In this document: positions 9,931 through 22,900 of the stretch, piece after piece | Layout of the letters: the number at the start of each line of letters is the position of its first letter | How positions within the stretch are numbered: the first letter of the stretch is position 1 | Assembly: GCA_020002185.1 (NCBI GenBank) | Contig: CM034531.1 | Span: 88,748,288 to 88,812,287, forward strand | Length of the DNA stretch: 64,000 nucleotides | Source: Paraescarpia echinospica | Taxonomy: Eukaryota > Annelida > Polychaeta > Sabellida > Siboglinidae | Direction of reading: 5' to 3' | The notes under the pieces: model-generated | The model's database searches: none | What the model was told of the DNA's origin: nothing | What the model saw: only the letters and a program-made list of their open reading frames with translations | Program-made: the position numbers and the translations under genes

Positions 9931-11919
9931 TCAGTGATTGTGCAATAGCTGCTTCTGTAGATCTTTTCTCAAGGAAGCAATTAGTGCTTTTGACAGAGAG
10001 GTAATTGCCCTGTCTATGGAATCTTCCATATCAGTGAATTTACAAACATTGACAGTCTGCACAGCAGCAGAGCTTGGTAGACGATGTAGGTTGGTATGTT
10101 TTCCTGCAGTGGTTCGTACCGAACGTCGAATTATTTGTCGCCCATTACCTGCGTTCCCAACTCCTGCTCGTCTAACTTCCATCTCAACGGCATCTGGCAG
10201 TTGTCCTCTATCCTCATTTTGGTTTAAGGCATCATCTACGACACCTGTGGGCAGACCTGGCACAACTCTTTGACGTAGGCTGTCAATTGTTATAACGTTC
10301 AGCTCCTCTTCTGAATCCGATGACCCTGGAGGGTTGGAATCAGTCGGTGGTGCAATTGTTTCCTGGTTGTCATTACTTCGCAACTCAGTGTACTCATTGT
10401 CGGGCACTAATTCTTTGCTATCCAACAACTCAGCTCGATGGATTGCTTTTGTGACTCCAAAACCATCAGCTGGTTGAATGATATATACATTGCCACCATC
10501 GAGACAAGACAACACTTTGTATGGAGTCGGTTTCCATGCGTCCTGAATCTTGGCACGACCAATGGGATGGTTACGCAAGAATACCCTTGATCCAATCCTG
10601 ATGCCTTGATCATTTGCTTTCTTCTCCTGCCGTTTCTTTCGTGCATGTACTCCTCGATCAGTATTGCGACGAACTCGCTCTAGTACATGGTTCAGCCTAT
10701 GACAATGGCTCTCCAACCAATCATCCACCGACCCAGTTCTGGCATGTTCCTGTGTCAACCCCAGGAACGATCCAGCAGGCAGTCTTGGATCTCGTCCAAA
10801 CATAACGAAGAATGGCGAATATCCCGTTGAAGCATGTGGTGTGGCATTGTATGCAAATGTCAGCTCTGGCAAGTGTTTCGGCCATCGTCGTTTCTCAACT
10901 GCTGATAGGGTTCGGAGTAAGTTGTGCATCGTTCTGTTATATCGTTCACATTGAGCATTTCCTTGCGGTCTGTACGGTGTTGTCTTTGTCTTCTTGATAT
11001 CGTACATACGACACAATTCTCTAATCACAATACCATCAAAGTTGCGACCTACGCCAAACTGGACAAACCAGTTATTTACCAACACGGTGGCAACTGTCTT
11101 TGCCTTTTGGTCTTTCGTTGGAATCGCTTGTGTGAATTTTTTGAAGATATATGTGATGACAAGCACATTCTCACGTCCATCTGGTGCAGGCTCCAAAACC
11201 GTAAAGTCAATCGCCAACACATCAAGTGGTGCAGTAGCCACGAGACTACCCATGTGTGTTTGCAGCTTGGGTTGTTTGTCTTTAGCCATACAACAACGCT
11301 CACACTTGTCACACCATCTTTGTACATCACACGTCATCGTTGGCCAATAACAGCGCATCTTTATTAATGCTAATGTGTGTTCTGAACCTTGATGTCCGGC
11401 AGCATCGTGCATTGCGATTAGTACGCAGTTGCGTAACTGAGTGAATAAAACCAGTTGATTTATTTCCACTCCTTCGATCTCGATTTTCCTTGTCAATACT
11501 CCGTCCTTGAAAGAAAGCTTAGTTTGTTGACCAATGATTTTCCTCGCTGGCTTGCTCAGTCTTCTTGTTGGTTTGTGGTTTGATTTGAGATATGGCAACA
11601 CTTGCCTAATATCTTCATCCTGCTCTTGCATGGTTATTATCTCGGTCTTTGGGATGGTAGATAGCATGGTGGCTGTTACAGTTGTTATCTCATGAACAAA
11701 CACGTCTCGTGCCGTCGGGTTTTGTGAAGACAGGAGGTCGTTTGTTTCATGAATCTTTGATCTAAGTTCGGTTGAGAGGATTGTACCACCAACAGTCTCC
11801 TGAATTGTAGTAGATACAGCAAATGGTGTAATTTCTCGTTCGGATTCTTCTCTATCACTCGGCGGTCTCCTGCTCAAGGAATCAGCATTCCTATTTGCAC
11901 GGCCAGATCGGTACTTCAA
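9931..11919 (-). pseudogene. gypsy integrase and C-terminal tail, catalytic Asp deleted
   Basis: About 660 codons. The zinc-binding HHCC region is visible (AGHQGSEHT...CDKCERCC). The catalytic core has the first Asp in LAIDFTVLEP and the final Glu in PYRPQGNAQCERYN. The stretch between FVQFGV and GRNFDG lacks the roughly eight residues that normally carry the second catalytic Asp (the HSDQG motif), so the D,D-35-E triad is incomplete. A long basic/acidic tail follows. Upstream, a TAA near 11930 separates it from RNase H. It cannot be an active integrase. Confidence 0.85.
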
Positions 11920-11931
11920 ACTGAAATCGAA

Positions 11932-13487
11932 TTATGCCAGTTGTGAAGCCCACCGCAGCTCTGTGGCTCCAAGCTTGGACGTTTGCAGGTAACTCAACGG
12001 GTTGTTGTCTGTGAAGATGACAAATTTCGACCCGAGTAGGTAGTCCCGAAACCTCTCAGTAACAGCCCACTTCAGTGCTAGAAATTCAAGCTTCATGCTA
12101 CTGTAGTTCTCCATATTTCTCTCTGTTGATTTGAGGCTTCTACTCGCATAGCAGATCACTCTATGTCCTTCTTCAAAGTCTTGGGAGAGTACAGCTCCCA
12201 GTGCTTAGTACGACGCATCCACCTCCACAACAAACGGTCAAGAGAAGTCGGGGTATGCAAGCACTTTACCGGAAGTGAGTTGTTTTTTTAGCTGCTCAAA
12301 TGATTCGTGACAATCTGCAGACCATCGGTTTGCGAAAGGAACGAAAATAGATGCAGAAATGTCAAGAGTCTTCCTTTGTCTGGTTTTCTTCTTGCGATGC
12401 TTCATCTTTGTACCATCGAGCAAAGCATTAAGCGGAGCTGCAATCTTGAAGAATCCAGGTACCATTCGTCTGTAGTACCCGGCAAGTCCCAATAAACTCC
12501 TAAGCTCTGTCTCAGAGGTTGGTGTTGGCCAACTGTCTAGGGCCTCAGTCTTTTCAGGGTCACATGACACACCATCTTCCGACACAATGTGACCTAGATA
12601 GTTTATCTTTCGCTTGAAGAGATGACACTTTGATGGCTTGAGCTTCAAACCTTGCTCTTCTAAGCGTGTCAAAACAACTTCTAGATTGGTGATCATCTTC
12701 TCAATGCTCTTTGCATACAGCAAAATGTCGTCGAGGTATATTAGCAGATTCTGGTAGTTGAAATCAGCTAACATGCATTCCATGAGACTCTGATACGTGG
12801 CAGGAGCATTGCAAAGACCAAACGGCATTCTCGTGAACTCGATGAGTCCCCCTGTTCCTATGCGAAAAGCGGTCTTCGGTATGTTGTTTTCTTCCATGGC
12901 ACATTGCATGTATCTTTGGGCGGCATCCAAGGTGCAGAAATATATGGCTCTTCGGAGTGCTTCCAACGCCTCGTCAAATCTTGGCAGGAGGTATGCGTCT
13001 TTCCTAGTCCTTAGATTTAAAGGACGGTAGTCGACACACACTCTCAGCTCTCCAGTCTTCTTCCTCACTAGCACTGCCTGAAACGCCCACGGGCTGTTGC
13101 TCTTTCGGATAATGCCTTGCCGCATCCAATTTTCTAGATGTTGTCGCACTTCCTGCTGTAGATAAGGCGGCACTTGACGATGTGGAATCCGTATGGGCGT
13201 TTCATCAGTTAGTGGTATCCCATGTTTCACATCTCAATGTAGCCTAGGTCGTCATCACCGAGACTGAACGCACCCATATGCCTGAGTAGCATGGCGTGTA
13301 GCATCTTCTTCTGTTCTTCACTGAGGTTGTTCTCCTCTATATCTAAACTGAATGGAAGTTCAGGTAGATCTTCAGTCTTCGGTGTGATGTCTTCTTGTAG
13401 TGGGCCTAACACTACCTTGTCTTCTTCCACCTGATGGATCTGACAGTCGCGCTCCAGTTGACCATCCACTACTGTTACTTTGGTCAT
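11932..13487 (-). pseudogene. gypsy reverse transcriptase and RNase H
   Basis: The RT (13230-12238) begins in a KHGIPLTDETPIRIP linker and has LRVCVDYRPLN, the FCTLDAAQRYMQ block, MPFGLCNAPATYQ and the catalytic YLDDILL. The connection and RNase H start follow (CHESFEQLKKQL; VDASY, stop, ALGAVLSQDF), then VICYASRSL and IFTDNNPLSYL. An in-frame stop after VDASY (near 12206) and a 1-nt shift at about 13230, joining the upstream LGYIEM segment, break the frame. The AQRYMQ block has lost the usual GYWQ form. Confidence 0.9.
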
Positions 13488-13510
13488 CAGTCCGAGTCGC
13501 GTTCGCGGGT

Positions 13511-13850
13511 TTAGTCAAATGTCCTGTTCGGTTTCATTGGCGACACACAGAACAACTCTTCCCTTCTCAATAATGGACAAGGTACCTTGATCCCTTGAGG
13601 TATATGTATTTCAACCCCAACTCGCTCCACCAACACCTCGCCTGACATTTCCTTATTACCAGTACACGGTACTGACGTCACTGTCCGTGCAGGTAGAAGC
13701 ACATACATTTTACCTGCTACCTTGGCAAGACCAACGTTGTATTTTGGAGTTGTTTCCTCTGTTTCAGTTGCGTGCAGAGGCAGTTCGCTAAGCCAATCTC
13801 GCACTATGAGCATTCCTACTCCACTGTATCTATTGTCAAGTGCGACAAGA
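13511..13850 (-). pseudogene. gypsy protease-distal segment running into the gap
   Basis: The minus frame encodes a GVGMLIVRDWLSELPLHA segment, which corresponds to the hydrophobic end of a retropepsin domain and its linker, then ends at a stop at 13511. The protease active site would be inside the N run. The frame's continuation past 14850 is an artefact of translating through N and a minisatellite. Confidence 0.6.
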
Positions 13851-14850
13851 NNNNNNNNNNNNNNNNNNNNNNNNNNNNNNNNNNNNNNNNNNNNNNNNNN
13901 NNNNNNNNNNNNNNNNNNNNNNNNNNNNNNNNNNNNNNNNNNNNNNNNNNNNNNNNNNNNNNNNNNNNNNNNNNNNNNNNNNNNNNNNNNNNNNNNNNNN
14001 NNNNNNNNNNNNNNNNNNNNNNNNNNNNNNNNNNNNNNNNNNNNNNNNNNNNNNNNNNNNNNNNNNNNNNNNNNNNNNNNNNNNNNNNNNNNNNNNNNNN
14101 NNNNNNNNNNNNNNNNNNNNNNNNNNNNNNNNNNNNNNNNNNNNNNNNNNNNNNNNNNNNNNNNNNNNNNNNNNNNNNNNNNNNNNNNNNNNNNNNNNNN
14201 NNNNNNNNNNNNNNNNNNNNNNNNNNNNNNNNNNNNNNNNNNNNNNNNNNNNNNNNNNNNNNNNNNNNNNNNNNNNNNNNNNNNNNNNNNNNNNNNNNNN
14301 NNNNNNNNNNNNNNNNNNNNNNNNNNNNNNNNNNNNNNNNNNNNNNNNNNNNNNNNNNNNNNNNNNNNNNNNNNNNNNNNNNNNNNNNNNNNNNNNNNNN
14401 NNNNNNNNNNNNNNNNNNNNNNNNNNNNNNNNNNNNNNNNNNNNNNNNNNNNNNNNNNNNNNNNNNNNNNNNNNNNNNNNNNNNNNNNNNNNNNNNNNNN
14501 NNNNNNNNNNNNNNNNNNNNNNNNNNNNNNNNNNNNNNNNNNNNNNNNNNNNNNNNNNNNNNNNNNNNNNNNNNNNNNNNNNNNNNNNNNNNNNNNNNNN
14601 NNNNNNNNNNNNNNNNNNNNNNNNNNNNNNNNNNNNNNNNNNNNNNNNNNNNNNNNNNNNNNNNNNNNNNNNNNNNNNNNNNNNNNNNNNNNNNNNNNNN
14701 NNNNNNNNNNNNNNNNNNNNNNNNNNNNNNNNNNNNNNNNNNNNNNNNNNNNNNNNNNNNNNNNNNNNNNNNNNNNNNNNNNNNNNNNNNNNNNNNNNNN
14801 NNNNNNNNNNNNNNNNNNNNNNNNNNNNNNNNNNNNNNNNNNNNNNNNNN
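13851..14850. other. Assembly gap (1000 N)
   Basis: Exactly 1000 N, a nominal gap size rather than a measured one. Gypsy pol is on the left and an intronic minisatellite of the DOCK gene on the right. Nothing shows that the two flanks are truly adjacent. Confidence 0.99.
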
Positions 14851-16660
14851 ATAACAAGAACAGTGAGAACAACAACAATAACAAGAACAGTGAGATGAAC
14901 AACAATAACAAGAACAGTGAGAATAACAAGAACAGTAAGATGAACAAGGATAACAAGAACAATGAGAACAACAACAATAACAAGAACAGTGAGATGAACA
15001 ACAATAACAAGAACAGTGAGAATAACAAGAACAGTAAGATGAACAAGGATAACAAGAACAGTGAGAACAACAACAATAACAAGAACAGTGAGATGAACAA
15101 CAATAACAAGAACAGTGAGAATAACAAGAACAGTAAGATGAACAAGGATAACAAGAACAGTGAGAATAACAAGAACAGTGAGAAGAACAAGAATAACAAG
15201 AACAGTGAGAAGAATGATAATAACAAGAACAGCGAGAAGAATGATAATAACAAGAACAGCGAGAAGAATGATAATAACAAGAACTGTTGAGATGAACAAG
15301 AATAACAAGAACAGTGAGAAGAACCAGAATAACAAGAACAGTGAGAAGAATGATAATAACAAGAACAATGAGATGAACAAGGATAACAAGAACAGTGAGA
15401 AGAAGAAGAATAACAAGAATAGTGAGAACAACAAGAATAACAAGAACAGTGAGATGAACAATAATAACAAGAACAGTGAGAACAATAACAAGAACAATGA
15501 GAACAACAAAAATAACAAGAACAGTGAGGAAAACAAGAATAACAAGAACAGTGAGAATAACAAGAACATTGAGAAGAACAAGAATAACAAGAACAGTGAG
15601 AAGAGCAAGAATAACAAGAACAGTGAGAATAATGATAATAACAAGAACATTGAGAAGAACAAGGATAACCAGAACAGTGAGAAGAACAAGAATAACAAGA
15701 ACAGTGAAAAGAACAAGAATAACAAGAACAGTGAGAATAATGATAATAACAAGAACAGTGAGAAGAACAAGGATAACAAGAACAGTGAGAAGAACAAGAA
15801 TAACGAGAACAGTGTGATGAAAAATAATAACAAGACCAGTGAGAATAATGATAATAACAAGAACAATGAGATGAACAAGGATAACAAGAACAGTGAGAAG
15901 AACAAGAATAACAAGAACAGTGAGAAGAATGATAATAACAAGAACAGTGAGAAGAACAAGGATAACAAGAACAGTGAAAAGAACAAGAATAACAAGAACA
16001 GTGAGAAGAACAAGAATAACAAGAACCGTGAGAATAATGATAATAACAAGAACAGTGAGATGAACAGGGATAACAAGAATTGTGAGAACAACAAGAATAA
16101 CAATAACAGTGAGAACAATAACAATGAGAACAACAAGAATAACAAGGACAGTGAGAACAACAAGAATAACAAGAACAGTGAGAAGAACAAGGATAACAAG
16201 AACAGTGAGAACAATAACAATGAGAACAACAAGAATAACAAGGACAGTGAGAACAACAAGAATAACAAGGACAGTGAGAACAACAAGAATAACAAGGACA
16301 GTGAGAACAACAAGAATAACAAGGACAGTGAGAAGAACAAGGATAACAAGAACAGTGAAAACAACAAGAACAGTGAGAAGAGCAAGAATAACAAGAACAG
16401 TGAGAATAATGATAATAACAAGAACAGTGAGAAGAACAAGGATAACAAGAACAGTGAGAAGAACAAGGATAACAAGAACAGTGAGAAGAGCAAGAATAAC
16501 AAGAACAGTGAGAATAATGATAATAGCAAGAACAGTGAGAAGAACAAGGATAACAAGAACAGTGAGAAGAATCTAGGAGAAAAAAATAACAAGAAGAACA
16601 ACCAGAAGAAGAACAAGAAGAAGAACAACAAGAAGAACTAGACCAGAAGAACAACTTACA
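14851..16660 (+). repeat. ~27-bp minisatellite (AAGAACAGTGAGAA family), copy at start of contig B
   Basis: Degenerate A-rich units built from AACAAGAACAGTGAGAA plus AACAAGRATAAC (about 27 bp, with shorter 12-21 bp variants). The array fills the start of contig B and ends 240 bp before a DOCK exon acceptor. Rare variants such as GTGAGGAAAACAAG (about 15525), AAAAATAATAACAAGACCAG (about 15820) and GAGAAGAACCAGAATAAC (about 15315) recur in the same order in the array at the end of the window. Confidence 0.95.
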
Positions 16661-16906
16661 ACTTATACTGCAAGAACAACTACCAGTCAGTTGAAAATAG
16701 GATTGATCAGTATTACCTTTGAGGGCAGAAATATATCATACCATCATAATATTTAATGGGTAAGTCAATTAAACAAAGTTCATTTAAATGTTGCTTAGGC
16801 TATACTCTGTCATTTAAAATGCTTGTCTATTACATATTTTAATTTAATATTTCAGTTCAGATGTCGTGACAATTTTTATATTGTAAATGTGTGTTTTGTT
16901 TTCCAG

Positions 16907-19900
16907 AAACTTGCCCACGCGTACGACCTCCTGCACCGAGCCTACAGCAAGGTCGTGGAGGTCATGCAGTCAGGTCGCAGGCTGCTTGGCAAGTACTTCC
17001 GGGTCGCATTCTTCGGAGCGGTGAGTTTTACTCCATCTCACATTTTGTACACATTCAACTAACAACATCTTAGTTCCACTCTGGGTTTCCTTATCATATA
17101 TATTTAACAAGCTGCCATGTCTTGTATAGGCTGGTCACTTTTATAAAACTAGTCTGCTGCATAAAAGCAAGTTACATATAACTGATCAGCAGACCAATTG
17201 TGTAACAACCTTAACAGTTGATTTTTGTCCATCTAACATCTGGTACTAATTTTATACTGTTACAAAATCTGTATTCAAGGGGAAATTCAGAAAAAAATTA
17301 AGGCATCAGATTTTGTGTGCGGGCCTTTGTTCATATTCGACCAATCAGCTTGCAGTGTTTTGGTCAGACCATTGTTCATATTCGATCAATCAGCTTGCAG
17401 TGTTTTGGTCAGACCATTGTTCATATTCGATCAATCAGCTTGCAGTGTTTTGGTCAGACCATTGTTCATATTCGACCAATCAGCTTGCAGTGTTTTGGTC
17501 AGACCATTGTTCATATTCGATCAATCAGCTTGCAGTGTTTTGGTCAGACCATTGTCCATATTCAATCAATCAGCTTGCAGTGTTTTGGTCAGACCATTGT
17601 TCATATTCGATCAATCAGCTTGCAGTGTTTTGGTCAGACCATTGTTCATATTCGACCAATCAGCTTGCAGTGTTTTGGTCAGACCATTGTTCATATTTGA
17701 TCAATCAGCTTGCAGTGTTTTGGTCAGACCATTGTCCATATTCAATCAATCAGCTTGAAGTGTTTTGGCCAGACTGTTGTTCATATTCGACCTATCAGCT
17801 TGCAGTGTTTTGGCCAGACCGTTGTTCATATTCGACCAATCAGCTTGCAGTGTTTTGGCCAGACTGTTGTTCATATTCGACCAATCAGCTTACAGTGTTT
17901 TGGCCAGACCTTTGATCATATTCAACCAATCAGCTTGTAGTATTTTGGCCAGACCGATGTTCATATTCCACCAATCAGCTTGCAGTGTTTGGCCAGACCT
18001 TTGATCATATTCAACCAATCAGCTTGTAGTATTTTGGCCAGACCGATGTTCATATTCCACCAATCAGCTTGCAGTGTTTGGCCAGACCGTTGTTCATATT
18101 CGACCAGTCAGGTTGCCGTGTTTTGGCCAGACCATTGTTCATATTCAACCAATCAGCTTACAGTGTTTTTGTCAGACCGTTGTTCCTATTGTTCCTATTC
18201 GACCAATCAGATTACAGTGGTGTGATTTGTGCAGGCGTTTGTTCATAGTAGACTAATCAGCTCGCAGCGTTTTGGTCAGACCATTGTTTGTTGTATTCGA
18301 CCAATCAGCTGTCAGTGTTGTGTTTTGTGCAGGCCTTTGAGGAGGACGACGGCAAGGAGTATGTGTACAAGGAGCCAAAGATCACGGGTCTGACAGAGAT
18401 CTGTGAGAGACTGAAGGACTTGTACACGGCCAAGTTTGGCAAGGGACATGTACAGCTGATCATGGACAGCACTCAGGTGGGTGTGTCCAGCAACTGGGGC
18501 AGTGGACATTTGCGGGCAGTGGACACTTGCAGTCAACTTACAGGGCACACTTTGGGAGCAGTTTAATAGCTTTCTGTCAAAACAAAATATTACTACACCC
18601 TCCATATAGTTAAAACTAAATATTATTGAACCCTCCCTTGTGTCAATTCATATATGACTATACCATGTTTATCTTTTATGACTGTTGACCTTTAATCAAA
18701 ATCCAAAAAGTATAAATATAGATTGTGTCTTCACAGATTCAAGTTGGAAATGAGTCATAATGTTGTTTGTTTACAGATGGGAATAAATGCTTCAAATATG
18801 TTCTTGTCACATTTAAATGTTCACGTGATATGTTTGTGATATGACATAATTTTCTCCCTTATTTAATAATAATAAGTAAATTTAGAAAACTCCAAAATCC
18901 AGATAAGAGTCTATTCAGAAGTGCTGACACATTATTAAATTACATTAGTACTAAAATTGATTAGTTAAATAAATTATAATAACTTTTAATTTAAATAAAT
19001 TATAATTGTTTAATTTAAATAAATTATAATAATTTGTTATCTCTGTCACATCACCATCCTACCACAGGTGAAAGTGGATGATCTTGACCAGAAGTTCGCC
19101 TACATCCAGGTGACGCATGTCACGCCGTACTTCGACAAGGCAGAGCTGGAACAACGCAAGACAGAGTTTGAGCGGAACAACAACTTGAAGCAGTTTATGT
19201 ACGAGACACCGTTCACTCGCAACGGTCGCGCTCACGGACAGATCAACGAACAGCACAAACGACGAGTAGTTCTAACCAGTACGTGGCATTCAGTCAATGC
19301 ATTGTCTTGTCATGAACAGTTCTCTCATCCTTTATTTCTGTAGGTAGTGAAGATGCTGTGCAGTGTCAGGTAGTGTATTCCTTGAGATCTTGCTAAATGT
19401 GTGTTTCTCAAATTCGGAGGGTCTGTTGTTAGATACAAATCTTGGTGTAATCATTTGTTAAGCTTAATACTGTATGCTCAATAGAACACATGTGGTATGT
19501 ATGCATAGTTATATATATATATATATGTGTATATATATATATATATAGGACAGTATATCATGTTGGATAATATTTTAGTTGATTCAGGTTAGTTGTTCCA
19601 TAAACATAACATTCTCACAGAAAGGGAAGGAAAGTTTTATTATCTTTTTCATATCAAGCTTAATTAAAAATAAGTCTGATTCATTTTGAAGCCCAGATTC
19701 TTCCTCCCTTACCCTACACCAAGAAGCGCCCCCTGGTGCTGTTTGTGAGAGTGACAGTTGCGTGTTGTAGCGGACCACTCGTTCCCTTACATAAAGAAGC
19801 GCCTCCTGGTGTACTACCGCCGCCAGGAGGAGCTGACGCCCATCGAGGTCGCCATCGACGTGATGACAAGTAAAGTGAGTGAGCTCCATGAAGTCGTCTC

Positions 19901-22900
19901 TCAGTCACATACCGACGTCAAGAAACTGCAGCTGAAACTACAGGGCAGCATCAGTGTACAGGTAGGTGACACGGCACCTTGTAGTGACACGCAGCACCAT
20001 GTCAGTGACACGTGTGTCTGCAGGCCTTGTCATGTTAGTGACATGTGTCAGCAGGTAGTGTGATGTCATTGATATGTGTCTGCAGGCATTGTCATGTTAG
20101 TGACATGTGTCAGCAGGTAGTGTGATGTCAGTGACTTGCATAAAATGGTAATGTCATGTCAGTGACACACATATCAGAGGCTCATGTCAGAGACTCATAT
20201 CAGTCGTTTATATTTCTGATACCATTTTAGTCGATCTTGGCTATCAGTCATGTATCTCTAATGCCTTGCAGTCAGTCGTAACAGTCAGTCACATACATAT
20301 GATGCCTTGCAGTCAATCTTAGTAATCAATCCTGTATCTCTGATGCCTTGCAGTCAATCTTAGTAATCAATCCTGTATCTCTGATGCCTTGCAGTCAACC
20401 TTAGTAATCAATCCTGTATCTCTGATGCCTTGCAGTCAACCTTAGTAATCAATCCTGTATCTCTGATGCCTTGCAGTCAACCTTAGTAATCAATCCTGTA
20501 TATCTGATGCCTTGCAGTCAACATTAGTAATCAATCCTGTATTTATGATGCCTTGCAGTCAACCTTAGTAATCAATCCTGTATATCTGATGCCTTGCAGT
20601 CAACATTAGTAATCAATCCTGTATCTCTGATGCCTTGCAGTCAACCTTAGTAATCAATCCTGTATTTATGATGCCTTGCAGTCAAACTTAGTAATCAATC
20701 CTGTATATCTGATGCCTTGCAGTCAACATTAGTAATCAATCCTGTATCTCTGATGCCTTGCAGTCAACCTTAGTAACCAATCCTGTATCTCTGATGCCTT
20801 GCAGTCAACCTTAGTAATCAATCCTGTATATCTGATGCCTTGCAGTCAACATTAGTAATCAATCCTGTATCTCTGATGCCTTGCAGTCAACCTTAGTAAT
20901 CAATCCTGTATATATGATGCCTTGCAGTCAACCTTAGTAACCAATCCTGTATCTCTGATGCCTTGCAGTCAACCTTAGTAATCAATCCTGTATATCTGAT
21001 GCCTTGCAGTCAATCTTAGTAATCAATCCTGTATCTCTGATGCCTTGCAGTCAATCTTAGTAATCAATCCTGTATCTCCGATGCCTTGCAGTCAACCTTA
21101 GTAATCAATCCTGTATCTCTGATGCCTTGCAGTCAATCTTAGTAATCAATCCTGTATCTCTGATGACTTACAGTCAATCTTAGTAATCAGTCCTGTATCT
21201 CTGATGCCTTGCAGTCAATGTTAGTAATCAATCCTGTATCTCTGATGCCTTGCAGTCAACCTTAGTAACCAATCCTGTATCTCTGTTGCCATGCAGTCAA
21301 CCTTAGTAATCAATCCTGTATATATGATGCCTTGCAGTCAACCTTAGTAACCAATCCTGTATCTCTGATGCCTTTCAGTCAACCTTAGTAATCAATCCTG
21401 TATATCTGATGCCTTGCAGTCAACATTAGTAATCAATCCTGTATCTCTGATGCCTTGCAGTCAACCTTAGTAATCAATCCTGTATATCTGATGCCTTGCA
21501 GTCAACCTTAGTAACCAATCCTGTATCTCTGATGCCTTGCAGTCAACCTTAGTAATCAATCCTGTATATCTGATGCCTTGCAGTCAACATTAGTAATCAA
21601 TCCTGTATTTATGATGCCTTGCAGTCAACCTTAGTAATCAATCCTGTATATCTGATGCCTTGCAGTCAAATTTTGTCATCAATCCTGTATCTCTGATGCC
21701 GTGCAGTCAGTCTTAGTAATCAATCCTGTATCTCTGATGCCTTGCAGTCAATCTTAGTAATCAATCCTGTATCTCTGATGCCTTGCAGTCAACCTTAGTA
21801 ATCAATCCTGTATATCTGATGCCTTGCAGTCAACCTTAGTAACCAATCCTGTATCTCTGATGCCTTGCAGTCAACCTTAGTAATCAATCCTGTATCTCTG
21901 ATGCCTTGCAGTCAACCTTAGTAATCAATCCTGTATCTCTGATGCCTTGCAGTCAACATTAGTAATCAATCCTGTATATCTGATGCCTTGCAGTCAACCT
22001 TAGTAATCAATCCTGTATCTCTGATGCCTTGCAGTCAACCTTAGTAATCAATCCTGTATCTCTGATGCCTTGCAGTCAACCTTAGTAACCAATCCTGTAT
22101 CTCTGATGCCTTGCAGTCAACCTTAGTAATCAATCCTGTATCTCTGATGCCTTGCAGTCAACCTTAGTAATCAATCCTGTATCTCCGATGCCTTGCAGTC
22201 AACCTTAGTAATCAATCCTGTATATCTGATGCCTTGCAGTCAACATTAGTAATCAATCCTGTATCTCTGATGCCTTGCAGTCAACCTTAGTAACCAATCC
22301 TGTATCTCTGATGCCTTGCAGTCAATCTTAGTAATCAATCCTGTATCTCTGATGTCTTGTCAATCTTAGTAATCAACTGTATCTCGATGCCTTGCAGTCA
22401 ACCTTAGTAATCAATCCTGTATTCTTTGCAGTCAACCTTAGTAATCAATCCTGTATATCTGATGCCTTGCAGTCAACATTAGTAATCAATCCTGTATTTA
22501 TGATGCCTTGCAGTCAACCTTAGTAATCAATCCTGTATATCTGATGCCTTGCAGTCAACATTAGTAATCAATCCTGTATCTCTGATGCCTTGCAGTCAAC
22601 CTTAGTAATCAATCCTGTATTTATGATGCCTTGCAGTCAAACTAAGTAATCAATCCTGTATATCTGATGCCTTGCAGTCAACATTAGTAATCAATCCTGT
22701 ATCTCTGATGCCTTGCAGTCAACCTTAGTAACCAATCCTGTATCTCTGATGCCTTGCAGTCAACCTTAGTAATCAATCCTGTATATCTGATGCCTTGCAG
22801 TCAACATTAGTAATCAATCCTGTATCTCTGATGCCTTGCAGTCAACCTTAGTAATCAATCCTGTATATCTGATGCCTTGCAGTCAACCTTAGTAACCAAT

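Larger units (their letters stand above)
9931..13850 (-). mobile_element. Ty3/gypsy LTR retrotransposon, pol region, truncated at the gap
   Basis: Read on minus, the order is protease-distal linker, reverse transcriptase, RNase H, integrase, which is the Ty3/gypsy arrangement. Gag and the protease active site would lie in the 13851-14850 gap. At least two nonsense codons (near 12206 and 11930), a 1-nt frameshift near 13230 and another break near 13500 interrupt pol. Long ORFs nevertheless remain, suggesting a fairly young but dead copy. The pieces are described separately. Confidence 0.9.

Noticed and set aside
13511..16654. Very long ORFs on both strands running through the first gap and the adjacent minisatellite.
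   Set aside because: They translate N bases and a repeat whose unit lacks stop words. Only the gypsy part up to 13850 is real coding history.
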